The notes beneath the pieces are model-generated. The model was not told where the DNA came from and searched no databases. It saw only the letters and a program-made list of their open reading frames with translations. DNA of 64,000 nt from SAR86 cluster bacterium SAR86A. GTDB taxonomy: Bacteria; Pseudomonadota; Gammaproteobacteria; Magnimaribacterales; D2472. Below are positions 39,581-49,175 of the stretch, in pieces. The first letter of the stretch is position 1. Every line of letters starts with the position of its first letter. The position numbers were made by a program, and so were the translations under genes. The stretch covers positions 262,774 through 326,773 of the forward strand of contig JH611157.1 in NCBI GenBank assembly GCA_000252525.1, written 5' to 3'.

Positions 39581-39661
39581 CTAGAATATCAAGGGACCTT
39601 TTACGCCACAACCAACCAAAATAAATAAAAAAGCTAAATAAAAAATTTTTTTGAAGTTCAT
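39581..39661 (-). CDS. lptM: LptM-like minimal lipoprotein (YifL family)
   Basis: A 26-residue lipoprotein between ahcY and lysA. Residues 1-15 form a signal with K4-K5 and a hydrophobic core. The lipobox is LVGC (C18), and it continues C-G-V-K-G-P-L, the hallmark of LptM (family pattern GCGxKGPLYxP), which helps mature the LptD-LptE outer-membrane LPS translocon. E. coli LptM has about 67 residues; here the protein stops two residues after KGPL. Position directly upstream of lysA-dapF is the conserved one. Confidence 0.85.
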   Translation of the reverse strand: MNFKKIFYLAFLFILVGCGVKGPLIF

Positions 39662-39668
39662 AGATCAT

Positions 39669-39692
39669 ATTATGGATACAAATATCCATAAT
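39669..39692. repeat. 10-bp stem-loop between ahcY and lptM
   Basis: ATTATGGATA (39669-39678) and TATCCATAAT (39683-39692) are exact reverse complements around CAAA. In the minus-strand message it ends 7 bases before the lptM ATG. No U tract follows, so it is not a canonical terminator. It could be an operator, an RNA-processing stem or a translational block on lptM. Confidence 0.45.
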
Positions 39693-39707
39693 TGATACTT
39701 ATAAGAA

Positions 39708-41102
39708 TTAGTATTTGTAACTTTCTTCTTTGAATGGACCGTCTTGAGGTACATTAATGTAATCAGCTTGGTCTTTTGTGAGTTTTGTAACAGTTCCGCC
39801 AAATCCCTCTACCATTAAGCTTGCAACTTCCTCATCTAATTTTTTAGGTAAGACTTCTACAGTAATCATTTCAGCTCTTGTGTCCTCATCGTTTATGTTC
39901 GCAAAACCTTGCTTGTATAAATGTATTTGAGCTAAAACTTGATTAGCGAAAGAACCATCCATTATTCTGCTTGGGTGTCCTGTTGCATTTCCTAAATTAA
40001 CCAGCCTTCCCTCTGCAAGAAGAATAATATAGTTTTTACTGGAAAGATCTGGAGTTCCATCAGGAGCAGTATCTCTAAAGATTCTGTGAACCTGAGGCTT
40101 TATTTCATCCCAATAATAATTTTCTCTCATGAAAGCAGTATCGATCTCATTATCAAAGTGACCAATATTACAAACCACTGCAGTGTTTTTTAGGGTACTT
40201 AACATTGCAGAATCACAAACGTTAACGTTTCCAGTTGTGGTTACAACTAGATCAGTATCTCCCATAACCTGCATATTAATGTCTGCAGCATTTCTAGTAA
40301 CCACACCATCTTTGTAGCACGAAACCACTGAAAAACCATCCATGCATGCTTGCATTGCACAAATTGGATCTGATTCTACAACACTCACAATCATTCCTTC
40401 TTGAGCAAGGCTAGCTGCAGAACCTTTACCAACATCTCCATAACCAATAACTAAACCTTTTTTACCAGAAAGCAACATATCTGTTCCTCTTTTCAAGGCA
40501 TCATTAAGACTATGCCTGCAACCATATTTGTTATCATTTTTTGCTTTAGTTACTGAATCATTGACATTGATAGCAGGAACTTTTAGTTCTCCTTTTTCAA
40601 GCATTTCTTTAAGTCTGTGAACGCCAGTTGTAGTCTCTTCAGATACTCCATGGATCGTTTCAAGCATTTCTGGAAATTTTTCATGAACCATCGCTGTGAG
40701 ATCACTTCCATCATCAAGAATCATATTTGCATCCCATGGTTTTCCGTCTTTACATATAGTTTGTTCAATACACCATTCAAACTCCTCTTCAGTTTCACCC
40801 TTCCAAGCGAAAACAGGAACTCCTCTTGCTGCCATTGCAGCAGCCGCATGATCTTGCGTCGAGAAAATATTACATGATGACCATCTAAGCTCAGCTCCTA
40901 AATCGATAAGTGTTTCCATCAAAACAGCTGTTTGAATAGTCATATGGATACATCCCATAATTTTTGCTCCAGCTAGAGGCTGCTCAGACCTATATTTTTC
41001 TCTTAAGGCCATTAATGCGGGCATTTCATTTTCAGCAAGAGAAATTTCTCTCCTACCGAATTCAGCTAAATTAATATCTGCTACTTTATAATCATTTTCC
41101 AT
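39708..41102 (-). CDS. ahcY: S-adenosylhomocysteine hydrolase
   Basis: Splits SAH to homocysteine and adenosine, removing product inhibition of methyltransferases. 464 residues with [23 protein letters not shown], the NAD-binding glycine loop [21 protein letters not shown] and the C-terminal end ...[10 protein letters not shown], with Lys and Tyr that reach the partner's NAD site. It follows metK after 23 bases with an AAGGA ribosome site, pairing SAM synthesis with SAH removal. Confidence 0.96.
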   Translation of the reverse strand: MENDYKVADINLAEFGRREISLAENEMPALMALREKYRSEQPLAGAKIMGCIHMTIQTAVLMETLIDLGAELRWSSCNIFSTQDHAAAAMAARGVPVFAWKGETEEEFEWCIEQTICKDGKPWDANMILDDGSDLTAMVHEKFPEMLETIHGVSEETTTGVHRLKEMLEKGELKVPAINVNDSVTKAKNDNKYGCRHSLNDALKRGTDMLLSGKKGLVIGYGDVGKGSAASLAQEGMIVSVVESDPICAMQACMDGFSVVSCYKDGVVTRNAADINMQVMGDTDLVVTTTGNVNVCDSAMLSTLKNTAVVCNIGHFDNEIDTAFMRENYYWDEIKPQVHRIFRDTAPDGTPDLSSKNYIILLAEGRLVNLGNATGHPSRIMDGSFANQVLAQIHLYKQGFANINDEDTRAEMITVEVLPKKLDEEVASLMVEGFGGTVTKLTKDQADYINVPQDGPFKEESYKY

Positions 41103-41125
41103 TTTATATTCCTTGTTAAAAAATT

Positions 41126-42280
41126 TTACTGCGAAATTTCTGAAGCTTTATCTGTTTTTTCCCATGATAAATCAATATCTGTTCTTCCGAAATGTCCATA
41201 GGCAGCAGTTGGGAGGTATATAGGCCTCTTTAAATCAAGCATATTTATAAGGCTCTTTGGCCTCAAGTCAAAATGCTCCTCAACTATTTTCTCAATTGCA
41301 TCTTTTGAAATTTTCTCACTATCAAAAGTATTAACATTAATTGACGTTGGCTTAGCTACTCCAATTGCATATGAAACTTGAATCTCACAATAGTCAGCTA
41401 GTCCAGCTGCAACTATATTTTTAGCAACATATCTTGCTGCATAAGCAGCAGATCTATCAACCTTTGAAGGATCTTTTCCAGAGAAAGCGCCACCTCCATG
41501 ACGCGCCATTCCTCCATAGGTATCAACAATAATTTTTCTGCCAGTAAGCCCACAATCTCCAACTGGACCACCAATTACAAATTTTCCTGTTGGATTGATA
41601 TATATTTTAGTTGAATCTAATATCCATTCACTTGGAACAATTGGCTTAATTATATGCTCCATTACACCTTCTTTTATGTCATCTTGAGTTACATCCTCAT
41701 CATGTTGTGTTGAAAGCACAATAGCTGAAAGTCCTTCTATAGTTTTTCCGTCATCTGAATATATTGCACTAACTTGACTCTTTGCATCTGGTCTTAACCA
41801 AGACAGGCCGCCTTCTTTCATAACGTCAGCTTGTTTTTTTACTAGTCTATGAGATAAATCAATTGGAAGCGGCATTAAAGAATCAGTTTCTGTGCATGCG
41901 TATCCAAACATTAAACCTTGATCTCCAGCACCTTGTTCAAGATTTTCACCTTCTCCCTCTGTAACTCCTTGAGATATGTCTGGTGATTGCTCAAATACTA
42001 AGTTGGTAAATTCACAAGTTTCTCCATTAAAACCATAATCATCTGTATCATAGCCAATATCACTAATAGTCTTTCTTACAATTGGTTCTAAATCTGGGCT
42101 GCCCGTAGATGTAATTTCACCAGCGATGTAAACCATATTGTTTTTGATCATAGTTTCACATGCAACTCTACTGTTTGGATCTTCCGTTAGATATGCATCA
42201 AGGACAGCATCTGATATTTGATCACATACTTTGTCTGGATGACCTGCTGATACTGATTCCGAAGTAAATATATAACTCAT
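41126..42280 (-). CDS. metK: S-adenosylmethionine synthetase
   Basis: Makes SAM from methionine and ATP. 384 residues with [18 protein letters not shown] (ATP site), [33 protein letters not shown] and [13 protein letters not shown] [15 protein letters not shown]. An AGGGAG ribosome site precedes the ATG. It is divergent from tkt, an arrangement also known in Pseudomonas. The leader contains inverted repeats (see 42300-42377) but no SAM riboswitch class that I recognise. Confidence 0.97.
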   Translation of the reverse strand: MSYIFTSESVSAGHPDKVCDQISDAVLDAYLTEDPNSRVACETMIKNNMVYIAGEITSTGSPDLEPIVRKTISDIGYDTDDYGFNGETCEFTNLVFEQSPDISQGVTEGEGENLEQGAGDQGLMFGYACTETDSLMPLPIDLSHRLVKKQADVMKEGGLSWLRPDAKSQVSAIYSDDGKTIEGLSAIVLSTQHDEDVTQDDIKEGVMEHIIKPIVPSEWILDSTKIYINPTGKFVIGGPVGDCGLTGRKIIVDTYGGMARHGGGAFSGKDPSKVDRSAAYAARYVAKNIVAAGLADYCEIQVSYAIGVAKPTSINVNTFDSEKISKDAIEKIVEEHFDLRPKSLINMLDLKRPIYLPTAAYGHFGRTDIDLSWEKTDKASEISQ

Positions 42281-42299
42281 AAACTCTCTCCCTGGGTGT

Positions 42300-42377
42300 G
42301 AATTTTATCTTAAAAAATTCAAAGAAACGTCTTTTTGTTAGACAAAGAACACAATTGAAATATTTTATAACAAAAAG
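42300..42377. repeat. Inverted repeats in the metK-tkt divergent region
   Basis: CTTTTTGTTA (42331-42340) and TAACAAAAAG (42368-42377) form a perfect 10-bp stem with a 27-base loop. GAATTTT/AAAATTC (42300-42306, 42314-42320) forms a 7-bp stem closer to metK. Both would lie in the metK leader. They are AT-rich and could be chance, but they fill much of the 164-base gap, which has no other feature I can support. Confidence 0.3.
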
Positions 42378-42444
42378 TCATTTTATACCTATGCTTTTCC
42401 ATACAAAAATATTATTATCGATAAAAATACTTGGGGAAATTTAA

Positions 42445-44433
42445 TTGCAGCAATCAGATCATATTAACGTACTAAGATTTTTGTCTGCTGATGCTGTACA
42501 AAAAGCTAATTCAGGTCATCCTGGTATGCCAATGGGTATGGCAGAAATCGCCACCGCACTTTGGAGTAAACACTTAAGACATAATCCAAAAAATCCAACT
42601 TGGTTCAATAGAGATAGATTTGTACTTTCAAATGGGCATGGCTCAATGCTTTTATACAGCTTACTGCACCTAACTGGTTATGATCTGTCAATTAATGACA
42701 TCAAGGACTTCAGAAAGCTCAAATCAAAAACACCTGGACATCCTGAATATGATATTGATATTGGTATTGAAACAACAACCGGTCCATTAGGACAAGGAAT
42801 TGCAAATGCAGTAGGAATGGCAGTTGCAGAAAAAATCTTAGCAGCAGAATTTAATAAGGATGATATTAAGCCTATTGATCATTTCACTTATGTTTTTCTT
42901 GGAGATGGATGTTTGATGGAAGGAATTTCTCATGAAGCTTGTTCATTTGCTGGAACTCATAATCTTGGCAAATTAATATGTTTTTATGATCAAAATGGAA
43001 TTTCTATTGATGGAGAGATTGAACATTGGTTTACAGACGATTCTGTAAAAAGATTTGAAAGTTATGGTTGGCAAACGATATGTGTAGATGGTCATGATAT
43101 TGAAGACATTGATGGAGCAATACATAAAGCAAAAGAGGAAGTGAATAAACCAACAATGATATTTTGTAAAACAACTATTGGCTATGGTTCGCCAAATAAG
43201 TCAGGTACAGCAGATGTTCATGGAGCGCCTCTTGGCGATGAAGAATTAAAAGAAACAAGAGAAGTGCTTGGTTGGAATTACAAACCCTTCGAAGTTCCTC
43301 AAGAGGTATACGATTTCTGGAACTTTAAAGAAGAAGGTGCATCATTCAATGATTCTTGGAATAAGCTTTTAAAAGATTATGAAAAAAAATATCCAAATGA
43401 CTCATTAGAACTTCATAGAAGAATTGATGGACACTTACCAAATAATTTTCAGGAAAGCTATGAAAGTTTTTTGAATGAATGCAACTCAAATAACTTATCT
43501 ATGGCAACTAGGAAAGCATCAAAAGCATGCCTAGACTTTTTTGTAAAAGAGATGCCAGAACTTATCGGAGGTTCTGCTGACCTAACACCCTCGAATAACA
43601 CTTTTTCATCATCTAGTTCGACATTTTCAAATGAAAACGCATCAGGAAATCACATCAATTATGGGGTAAGAGAGTTTGGAATGTCCGCAATTATGAATGG
43701 AATGGTCCTTCATGGGGCAATTAAACCATATGGTGCTACATTTTTGGTCTTTACTGACTACGCAAGAAATGCGGTAAGGTTATCAGCGTTAATGAAGCTA
43801 CCAAACATATTTGTCTATACTCATGATTCAGTTGCTTTGGGTGAGGATGGACCAACTCACCAACCTATTGAGCATATGGTGACTTTAAGATCCACTCCTA
43901 ATTTAAATAACTGGCGTCCAGCTGATCTTGTAGAGACAGCTGTTTCATGGAAAAGTGCTGTTAGCTCTCAAAAGACGCCAACTTGTTTGATTTATAGCAG
44001 ACAGGGAACCTCAGCGATAAAGAGGTCTCCTGACCAAATATCTATGATTGATATGGGAGGATATTTATTGGAGGAAAGTGATGACTTTGATTTAACAATT
44101 GTCGCATCTGGAAGTGAAGTTCAGTTAGCTTTAGATGCTGCAAAAGAGTTGAAGAATGATTCAATTAATGCAAATGTTGTATCAATGCCCTGTCTAGATA
44201 TTTTCTTAGACCAAGATAAAGAGTATCAAAATAAGATCATTAATCCTGAAAAGCCTGTTTTAGTGGTTGAATGTGCTCATCCTAATTCTTGGTACAGGAT
44301 TTTAAACAGAAATGATAAAGTCATAGGTATTGAAACATTTGGGGAGTCCGCACCTGGCAGTGAGTTACTAAATCATTTTGGATTTAATACTGATAACGTT
44401 ATCAAAACTGCAAAATCATTAATAAATGATTAA
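42445..44433 (+). CDS. tkt: Transketolase
   Basis: Thiamine-diphosphate enzyme moving two-carbon units in the pentose phosphate pathway. 662 residues with ANSGHPGMPMG, RDRFVLSNGHGSML, the ThDP motif GDGCLMEGISHE (GDG...), and the pyrimidine-domain blocks REFGMSAIMNG and HDSVALGEDGPTHQP. The start is TTG with GGGGA about 8 bases upstream. It is followed by pgk with an 8-base overlap. The epd (erythrose-4-phosphate dehydrogenase) gene often found between tkt and pgk is absent. Confidence 0.96.
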   Translation: MQQSDHINVLRFLSADAVQKANSGHPGMPMGMAEIATALWSKHLRHNPKNPTWFNRDRFVLSNGHGSMLLYSLLHLTGYDLSINDIKDFRKLKSKTPGHPEYDIDIGIETTTGPLGQGIANAVGMAVAEKILAAEFNKDDIKPIDHFTYVFLGDGCLMEGISHEACSFAGTHNLGKLICFYDQNGISIDGEIEHWFTDDSVKRFESYGWQTICVDGHDIEDIDGAIHKAKEEVNKPTMIFCKTTIGYGSPNKSGTADVHGAPLGDEELKETREVLGWNYKPFEVPQEVYDFWNFKEEGASFNDSWNKLLKDYEKKYPNDSLELHRRIDGHLPNNFQESYESFLNECNSNNLSMATRKASKACLDFFVKEMPELIGGSADLTPSNNTFSSSSSTFSNENASGNHINYGVREFGMSAIMNGMVLHGAIKPYGATFLVFTDYARNAVRLSALMKLPNIFVYTHDSVALGEDGPTHQPIEHMVTLRSTPNLNNWRPADLVETAVSWKSAVSSQKTPTCLIYSRQGTSAIKRSPDQISMIDMGGYLLEESDDFDLTIVASGSEVQLALDAAKELKNDSINANVVSMPCLDIFLDQDKEYQNKIINPEKPVLVVECAHPNSWYRILNRNDKVIGIETFGESAPGSELLNHFGFNTDNVIKTAKSLIND

Positions 44434-45580
44434 TTTATCTTCTTTAGATATCGCAAATAAAAACCTAGTAATTAGGGTCGACATGAATGTACCTTTGAAA
44501 GATAGTGAGGTTCTTGATGCAACAAGAATAAAAGCCTGTTTGCCTACAATTGAACACGCTCTTAGTAACAATGCAAGAATCTTGTTAATTAGTCATCTTG
44601 GTAGGCCTTCTGAAGGAAATTTTGAGGAAAAATTCTCTTTGCAGCCTGTTGCAGAATATATAAGCAATCTTTTTAATGAAAAATGTGAGCTGATTAATTC
44701 TCTAGAATCAAAAGATATTTTTAATGGCAAATTTAATGTACAGCTTTTAGAAAATATTAGATTTTTTGAAGGTGAAAAAAGTAATTCCGCAAAGCTTGGA
44801 AAAATATTAGCAAGTCTTGGTGATATTTATGTTTTTGATGCTTTTGGTACTGCACATAGAGAACAGGCATCTACGCACTCAGCAATAGAACAAGCAAACA
44901 TAGCATGCGCAGGCTTTTTGCTAGAGAGAGAAAACAGGAATCTAACGAAAGTCCTAAATAATTATGAAAATCCATATATTGCGGTTATTGGAGGAGCAAA
45001 AGTATCAACCAAGTTAGAATTAATAAAGTCTATTAATAATGAAGCACAAAATATAATTGTTGGTGGAGGTATAGCTAATACTTTTATCAAGGCTGCTGGA
45101 TTTAAAATTGGACAGTCACTATATGAAGAATCTATGTTGGACATTGCTAAAAGCATTCTTGAGAAAAATAAAATTGTATTACCCGATAAAGTTATAACTT
45201 CAGAGACTTTTGAGGGTAAAAATATTCAAAAAAAATCTCTTGATGAGATTGAAGATAATGAAATGATTTTAGATTTACTGCTTAAAGAGGAAACTTATTC
45301 AATTTTGGATTCTGCTAAAACTATTCTTTGGAATGGTCCAATGGGTGTTTTTGAAAATAAATTATTCGAACAAGGAACAAGAGATTTATCTGAAACAATA
45401 GCAAAATCTTCAGCATTTTCTATTGCAGGCGGTGGAGAAACACTATCAGCTATTAATAAGTATATTAATACAGATGATGTATCATATTGTTCTACGGGTG
45501 GAGGCGCTTTTTTAGAATTTATGGAAGGTAAGACTCTTCCATCAATAAGTGCTTTAAACGCTAAAAATACGGAGAGATAG
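44426..45580 (+). CDS. pgk: Phosphoglycerate kinase
   Basis: Reversible ATP-forming step of glycolysis, or ATP-consuming in gluconeogenesis. 384 residues with VIRVDMNVPL, ISHLGRP, RFFEGEKSN, DAFGTAHREQAST, the hinge IGGAKVSTKLELI, and the nucleotide-site ending WNGPMGVFE and STGGGAFLEF. It starts within the last codons of tkt and is followed after one base by the aldolase gene, with a GGAGAG ribosome site inside the pgk end. Confidence 0.96.
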   Translation: MINLSSLDIANKNLVIRVDMNVPLKDSEVLDATRIKACLPTIEHALSNNARILLISHLGRPSEGNFEEKFSLQPVAEYISNLFNEKCELINSLESKDIFNGKFNVQLLENIRFFEGEKSNSAKLGKILASLGDIYVFDAFGTAHREQASTHSAIEQANIACAGFLLERENRNLTKVLNNYENPYIAVIGGAKVSTKLELIKSINNEAQNIIVGGGIANTFIKAAGFKIGQSLYEESMLDIAKSILEKNKIVLPDKVITSETFEGKNIQKKSLDEIEDNEMILDLLLKEETYSILDSAKTILWNGPMGVFENKLFEQGTRDLSETIAKSSAFSIAGGGETLSAINKYINTDDVSYCSTGGGAFLEFMEGKTLPSISALNAKNTER

Positions 45581-45581
45581 A

Positions 45582-46589
45582 ATGACACTAGAAGAAATAG
45601 CAACCTACATAGTTTCAGATGGCAAAGGTATTTTGGCAGCTGATGAAAGTAATCCAACTTGTGGTAAAAGATTTGATTCAATTGGTGTTGAGTCCACTGA
45701 AGAAAATAGAAGAGATTATAGAGAAATGCTGTTTAGATCTGAGGGTATGAATGGAAATATTGGTGGAGTAATTTTGTTTGATGAAACAATTAGACAGTCT
45801 GCTTCAGATGGAACTCTATTAAGAGATTTAATATCGGATCAGGGTGCACTTCCAGGCATAAAAGTAGATAAAGGACTTCAACCAATAGAAGACTGTCCAG
45901 GCGAAACCGTTACAGTTGGATTAGATGGCTTAGATGACAGATTAAAAGAATATACTGAAATGGGTGCAAAATTTACTAAATGGAGAGCAGTTATAAAAAT
46001 TGGAGATGGAATTCCCACAGATGAATGTATTGACGCAAATATGGATGCTCTAGCTCAATATGCTAAATCTGCTCAAAACAACGGCATGGTACCAATTGTT
46101 GAACCAGAAGTTTTGATGGATGGAGATCATTCTATAGATGATTGCTATGATGCTACAGAAAGATCATTGAAATCACTTTTCAAACATTTAGAAAAATATG
46201 AAGTAAATATAAAAGGAACTCTTCTGAAACCAAATATGGTAACGTCTGGTTCAGAACATGAAGTTCAGGCTGGTATTGACGAAGTAGCAAATAAAACCAT
46301 TGAATGTCTGGTAAAAAATGTTCCTCAAGATTTACCAGGAGTAGCATTTTTATCAGGTGGACAGTCTGATGTTTTAGCAACAGCTCATCTTGACGCAATG
46401 AATAAGATAGGAGGATTTTCATGGAAACTAAGCTTTTCTTATGGCAGAGCTCTTCAAGCAGCTGCACTGAAGGCATGGGGTGGCAAGCCAGAAAATGTTT
46501 TTATAGCACAAGACGAACTCTCCCACAGAGCAGAGATGAATAAGTTAGCATCTCTAGGTCAATGGGAAAAAGATCTTGAAGAAAGATAA
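45582..46589 (+). CDS. Class I fructose-bisphosphate aldolase
   Basis: Schiff-base aldolase joining DHAP and glyceraldehyde-3-phosphate. 335 residues closely matching the eukaryote-like class I family: GKGILAADES, WRAVIKIG, VEPEVLMDGDH, the Schiff-base lysine K216 in LLKPNMV, FLSGGQSD and FSYGRALQ. Gammaproteobacteria usually have the metal-dependent class II FbaA at this position after pgk. The replacement removes a metal requirement. dtd follows after 3 bases. Confidence 0.94.
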   Translation: MTLEEIATYIVSDGKGILAADESNPTCGKRFDSIGVESTEENRRDYREMLFRSEGMNGNIGGVILFDETIRQSASDGTLLRDLISDQGALPGIKVDKGLQPIEDCPGETVTVGLDGLDDRLKEYTEMGAKFTKWRAVIKIGDGIPTDECIDANMDALAQYAKSAQNNGMVPIVEPEVLMDGDHSIDDCYDATERSLKSLFKHLEKYEVNIKGTLLKPNMVTSGSEHEVQAGIDEVANKTIECLVKNVPQDLPGVAFLSGGQSDVLATAHLDAMNKIGGFSWKLSFSYGRALQAAALKAWGGKPENVFIAQDELSHRAEMNKLASLGQWEKDLEER

Positions 46590-46592
46590 AAC

Positions 46593-47030
46593 TTGTTAGC
46601 TACCGTTCAAAGAGTATCTGAAGCTTCTGTAATCATTAATGACTTAGAATTTTCTTCAATCAAAAAAGGGGTTTTAATTTTTGTATGTGTTGAACAACAC
46701 GATACTTCTCAAATTGTTAAAGAAATGATTAACAAAATTTATAACTTTAAAATGTTAGATGGATCAAAAGGAATAACTTCATCTTCTTTAAAAAATCAGA
46801 ATGAAGATATATTAATAGTTAGTCAATTTACACTTGCTGCAATAACAAATAGAGGCAACAAACCAAGCTTTCATAAAGCTGCAAAGCCTGAAGATGCAAA
46901 ATTGTTGTATGATGAATTTGTAACTGAATTTAAAAAAGTTTCTGATAAAGTTTCAGAGGGAAAATTTGGTGCTTTTATGGAAATAATGATTAAAAATTCA
47001 GGACCAGTAACGTTTAATTTTAGTATTTAA
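46593..47030 (+). CDS. dtd: D-aminoacyl-tRNA deacylase
   Basis: Removes D-amino acids, and glycine from tRNA-Ala, from mischarged tRNAs. 145 residues, the exact family size, with the catalytic SQFTLAA motif and the cross-subunit Gly-cisPro in NSGPVTF. The start is TTG, giving the family-like L-A-T-V-Q-R-V-S start; no ATG is available. It lies between the aldolase and the LOG-family gene with gaps of 3 and 6 bases. Confidence 0.94.
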   Translation: MLATVQRVSEASVIINDLEFSSIKKGVLIFVCVEQHDTSQIVKEMINKIYNFKMLDGSKGITSSSLKNQNEDILIVSQFTLAAITNRGNKPSFHKAAKPEDAKLLYDEFVTEFKKVSDKVSEGKFGAFMEIMIKNSGPVTFNFSI

Positions 47031-47036
47031 ATTATT

Positions 47037-47618
47037 ATGAAGAATATCTCTATATTTTGTGGAGCGCATAAGGGAAAAAATCCAAAATATGCAGAAGAAG
47101 CAAAACTTGTTGCAAAATTTATTGCTAAGAAAGGAATTAATGTTGTTTTTGGGGGAGGCAATGTAGGTCTTATGAAGATAATTTCTGATACTGCCCTAGA
47201 CAATGGAGTTGAAGTTTTAGGAATTTCATTAAAGTCACTTCATGCACTTGAATTAGCAAATCCTAGACTTAAAGAAATTGTTGTTGCTGATACTTTGCTT
47301 GATAGGAAAGATGAATTCATGGCTAGATCTGATGCTTTTATAGTTTTGCCGGGTGGTGTTGGATCACTCGACGAATTAGCAGAAATTATGGCAAGCAATC
47401 AACTAGGAATAATTAATAAACCAGTGGGAATATTAAATACTGATGGTTATTATGATTATTTATTAAAGTGGTTTGACAAAGCTGTTAGCGAAGGATTTAT
47501 ATCATCTGCTAATTTAAAAGAATTGCTTATTTCAGATTCGCCAGAAGAATTGGTTGAAATGGTATCTAGTCATAAGAGACCATCTGACGACGATTGGACT
47601 AACAGACTGGGATTGTAG
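47037..47618 (+). CDS. LOG-family protein (TIGR00730), putative nucleoside-monophosphate phosphoribohydrolase
   Basis: 193-residue Rossmann-like protein with the LOG signature PGGVGSLDE and an N-terminal FCGAHKGKNP block and FGGGNVGLM. In plants and some bacteria this family releases cytokinin bases from their 5'-monophosphates; other bacterial members cleave purine nucleotides. A nucleotide-recycling role is inferred; there is no evidence here for cytokinin synthesis. Confidence 0.87.
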   Translation: MKNISIFCGAHKGKNPKYAEEAKLVAKFIAKKGINVVFGGGNVGLMKIISDTALDNGVEVLGISLKSLHALELANPRLKEIVVADTLLDRKDEFMARSDAFIVLPGGVGSLDELAEIMASNQLGIINKPVGILNTDGYYDYLLKWFDKAVSEGFISSANLKELLISDSPEELVEMVSSHKRPSDDDWTNRLGL

Positions 47619-47621
47619 GCT

Positions 47622-48215
47622 TTGTCTTTTGAAGAGATACGTGTAATAACAATAGTCTACATTGCAGTTTTTTTACCCCTAATAATACTTTTTTTAAAAA
47701 AAACAAAACTTCCAGACTGGATCCCAACCTTATATATAGTTGGAATAGTAATTTGTGCATTAGGCTGGGAGTTATGGTTTACATATGGTTGGTTAGATGG
47801 AGATGCTGTAGATATTAGAAGATCCGAGGGGTTAAATTTTTGGCTACCAAAAGATCTAAACTGGCTCATGAATTCAATGGGTGATGCTGGTACTGTCCTC
47901 TTAGGCGGTATTTGGTTAATGTGGATAACTCATAACAAAAACATATTGATTTTTAAACAATGGAAATGGAGTGCATTTTTTGTTTTATTGTTATGGTGCG
48001 TAAGCCAGAACATTTTTGTAGAAATGTTTTTGTACCATGACCAGTTGTCTGAAGGTAAGACACTATCATGGGCACCTCTTTCTCCTTTTGGCCCATACTT
48101 TAATCCAACTTTATTTGAATTCAATGAAAGGACTATCATGCTTCAAACCCAGATACCTTGGATAGTCCTACCTTGGTTTTTTTATAAAACTGTAATCAAT
48201 TTGAATAAGAATTAG
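47622..48215 (+). CDS. Unknown tryptophan-rich multi-pass membrane protein
   Basis: 197 residues from a TTG at 47622, 3 bases after the LOG gene; no ATG or GTG start exists near the N-terminus. Five hydrophobic segments are visible: about 8-26, 37-57, 90-108, 118-138 and 176-190. The protein is rich in Trp and aromatic residues, with conserved-looking blocks WELWFTYGWLDGD, LNFWLPKDLNWLMNSMGD and WAPLSPFGPYFNP. I recognise no family and assign no function. It is convergent with tatC across 15 bases. Confidence 0.7.
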   Translation: MSFEEIRVITIVYIAVFLPLIILFLKKTKLPDWIPTLYIVGIVICALGWELWFTYGWLDGDAVDIRRSEGLNFWLPKDLNWLMNSMGDAGTVLLGGIWLMWITHNKNILIFKQWKWSAFFVLLLWCVSQNIFVEMFLYHDQLSEGKTLSWAPLSPFGPYFNPTLFEFNERTIMLQTQIPWIVLPWFFYKTVINLNKN

Positions 48216-48230
48216 TAGTTTAAAAATACT

Positions 48231-48935
48231 TTATGTTTTATCTTTTGAAATGATCAAGCCTATTTCGAAGAGTAACCACATTGGTATTGCTAGAAATAAT
48301 TGCGAAAAAACATCCGGAGGAGTTAAAAGCATTCCAACAAAAAGAAAAAATACAATCAAATAAGGTCTAGCACTTTTCATGGATTTTTTAGAAGCTATTC
48401 CACTTCTTATTAAGAGCAGAGTAGCTATGGGAATCTCAAAAGCAATTCCAAAAGCAAAAACAAGTTTAAATACAAAACTGAGATATTGATTAATATCAGT
48501 CATTATTAGAATAGACTCGGGTGCCATTTCTATAAAAAATTTAAAGACTATTGGACAAACTATAAAAAAAGCAAAACTTATTCCAGAAAAAAACAAAATA
48601 ACTGTTGATATCATTAATGGAGCTGCAAAACCTTTCTCACTATCTAAAAGCCCAGGTGACATGTACATCCAGATTTGATAAAAAAGCCATGGCATTGAGA
48701 AAACTAAGGCAATGTAAATAACCAGCTTTATGGGAGCCATGAACGGTGAGGCAACTTCTGTTGCTATCATTGATGAACCAACTGGCATTAATTCTATAAG
48801 AGGAGTTGATACAAACGAATAAATTTGAGTGGCAAATGGCATACCAGCTATAGAAAATATTATAAAAAGATAAATTACTTTAAGTAATCTAGATCGTAGT
48901 TCTAATAAATGACTTGAGATAGAATTTTCACTCAT
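48231..48935 (-). CDS. tatC: Sec-independent translocase subunit TatC
   Basis: Six-helix core receptor of the twin-arginine export system. 234 residues from the ATG at 48935, which overlaps tatB by 8; a TTG at 48959 is less likely. The N-terminal SSHLLELRSRLLK, with the conserved HLxELRxR, binds the twin-arginine signal. Helices follow at about 18-38, 70-90, 108-135, 150-175, 190-210 and 212-230. The order tatA-tatB-tatC is standard. Confidence 0.95.
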   Translation of the reverse strand: MSENSISSHLLELRSRLLKVIYLFIIFSIAGMPFATQIYSFVSTPLIELMPVGSSMIATEVASPFMAPIKLVIYIALVFSMPWLFYQIWMYMSPGLLDSEKGFAAPLMISTVILFFSGISFAFFIVCPIVFKFFIEMAPESILIMTDINQYLSFVFKLVFAFGIAFEIPIATLLLIRSGIASKKSMKSARPYLIVFFLFVGMLLTPPDVFSQLFLAIPMWLLFEIGLIISKDKT

Positions 48936-49173
48936 CTTTCGATTGATTATTTTGGTCAAGCTCTTCCATCCTTAATTCATTAAAGACGTCTTTTTTTAAC
49001 TCTTCACTTCCAATGTCTGCTTCAAAATCACTTTTAAAGTTATTGAATTTAATCTCTAGCTTTTTATAAAGCTTAATAATTTTTTTTACTAGATCTGGAA
49101 GCTTATTAGGCCCAATAACAATTAGGCCAATTACAAAAATGATAAGAATTTCAAGGAAGCCTATTTGAAACAA
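48928..49173 (-). CDS. tatB: Sec-independent translocase subunit TatB
   Basis: 81-residue TatB with one N-terminal helix (FLEILIIFVIGLIVIG), the hinge glycine-proline GPNKLPDL, and a charged amphipathic helix. The start is TTG, giving the family-like F-x-I-G-F start. It is much shorter than E. coli TatB (171), mainly by loss of the C-terminal tail. It begins 2 bases after tatA and overlaps tatC. Confidence 0.92.
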   Translation of the reverse strand: MFQIGFLEILIIFVIGLIVIGPNKLPDLVKKIIKLYKKLEIKFNNFKSDFEADIGSEELKKDVFNELRMEELDQNNQSKDE

Positions 49174-49175
49174 TT

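Noticed and set aside
46180..46476. 98-codon minus-strand frame inside the aldolase gene
   Set aside because: It is antisense to a well-conserved enzyme. Its Leu-rich translation is the mirror of the aldolase codons.
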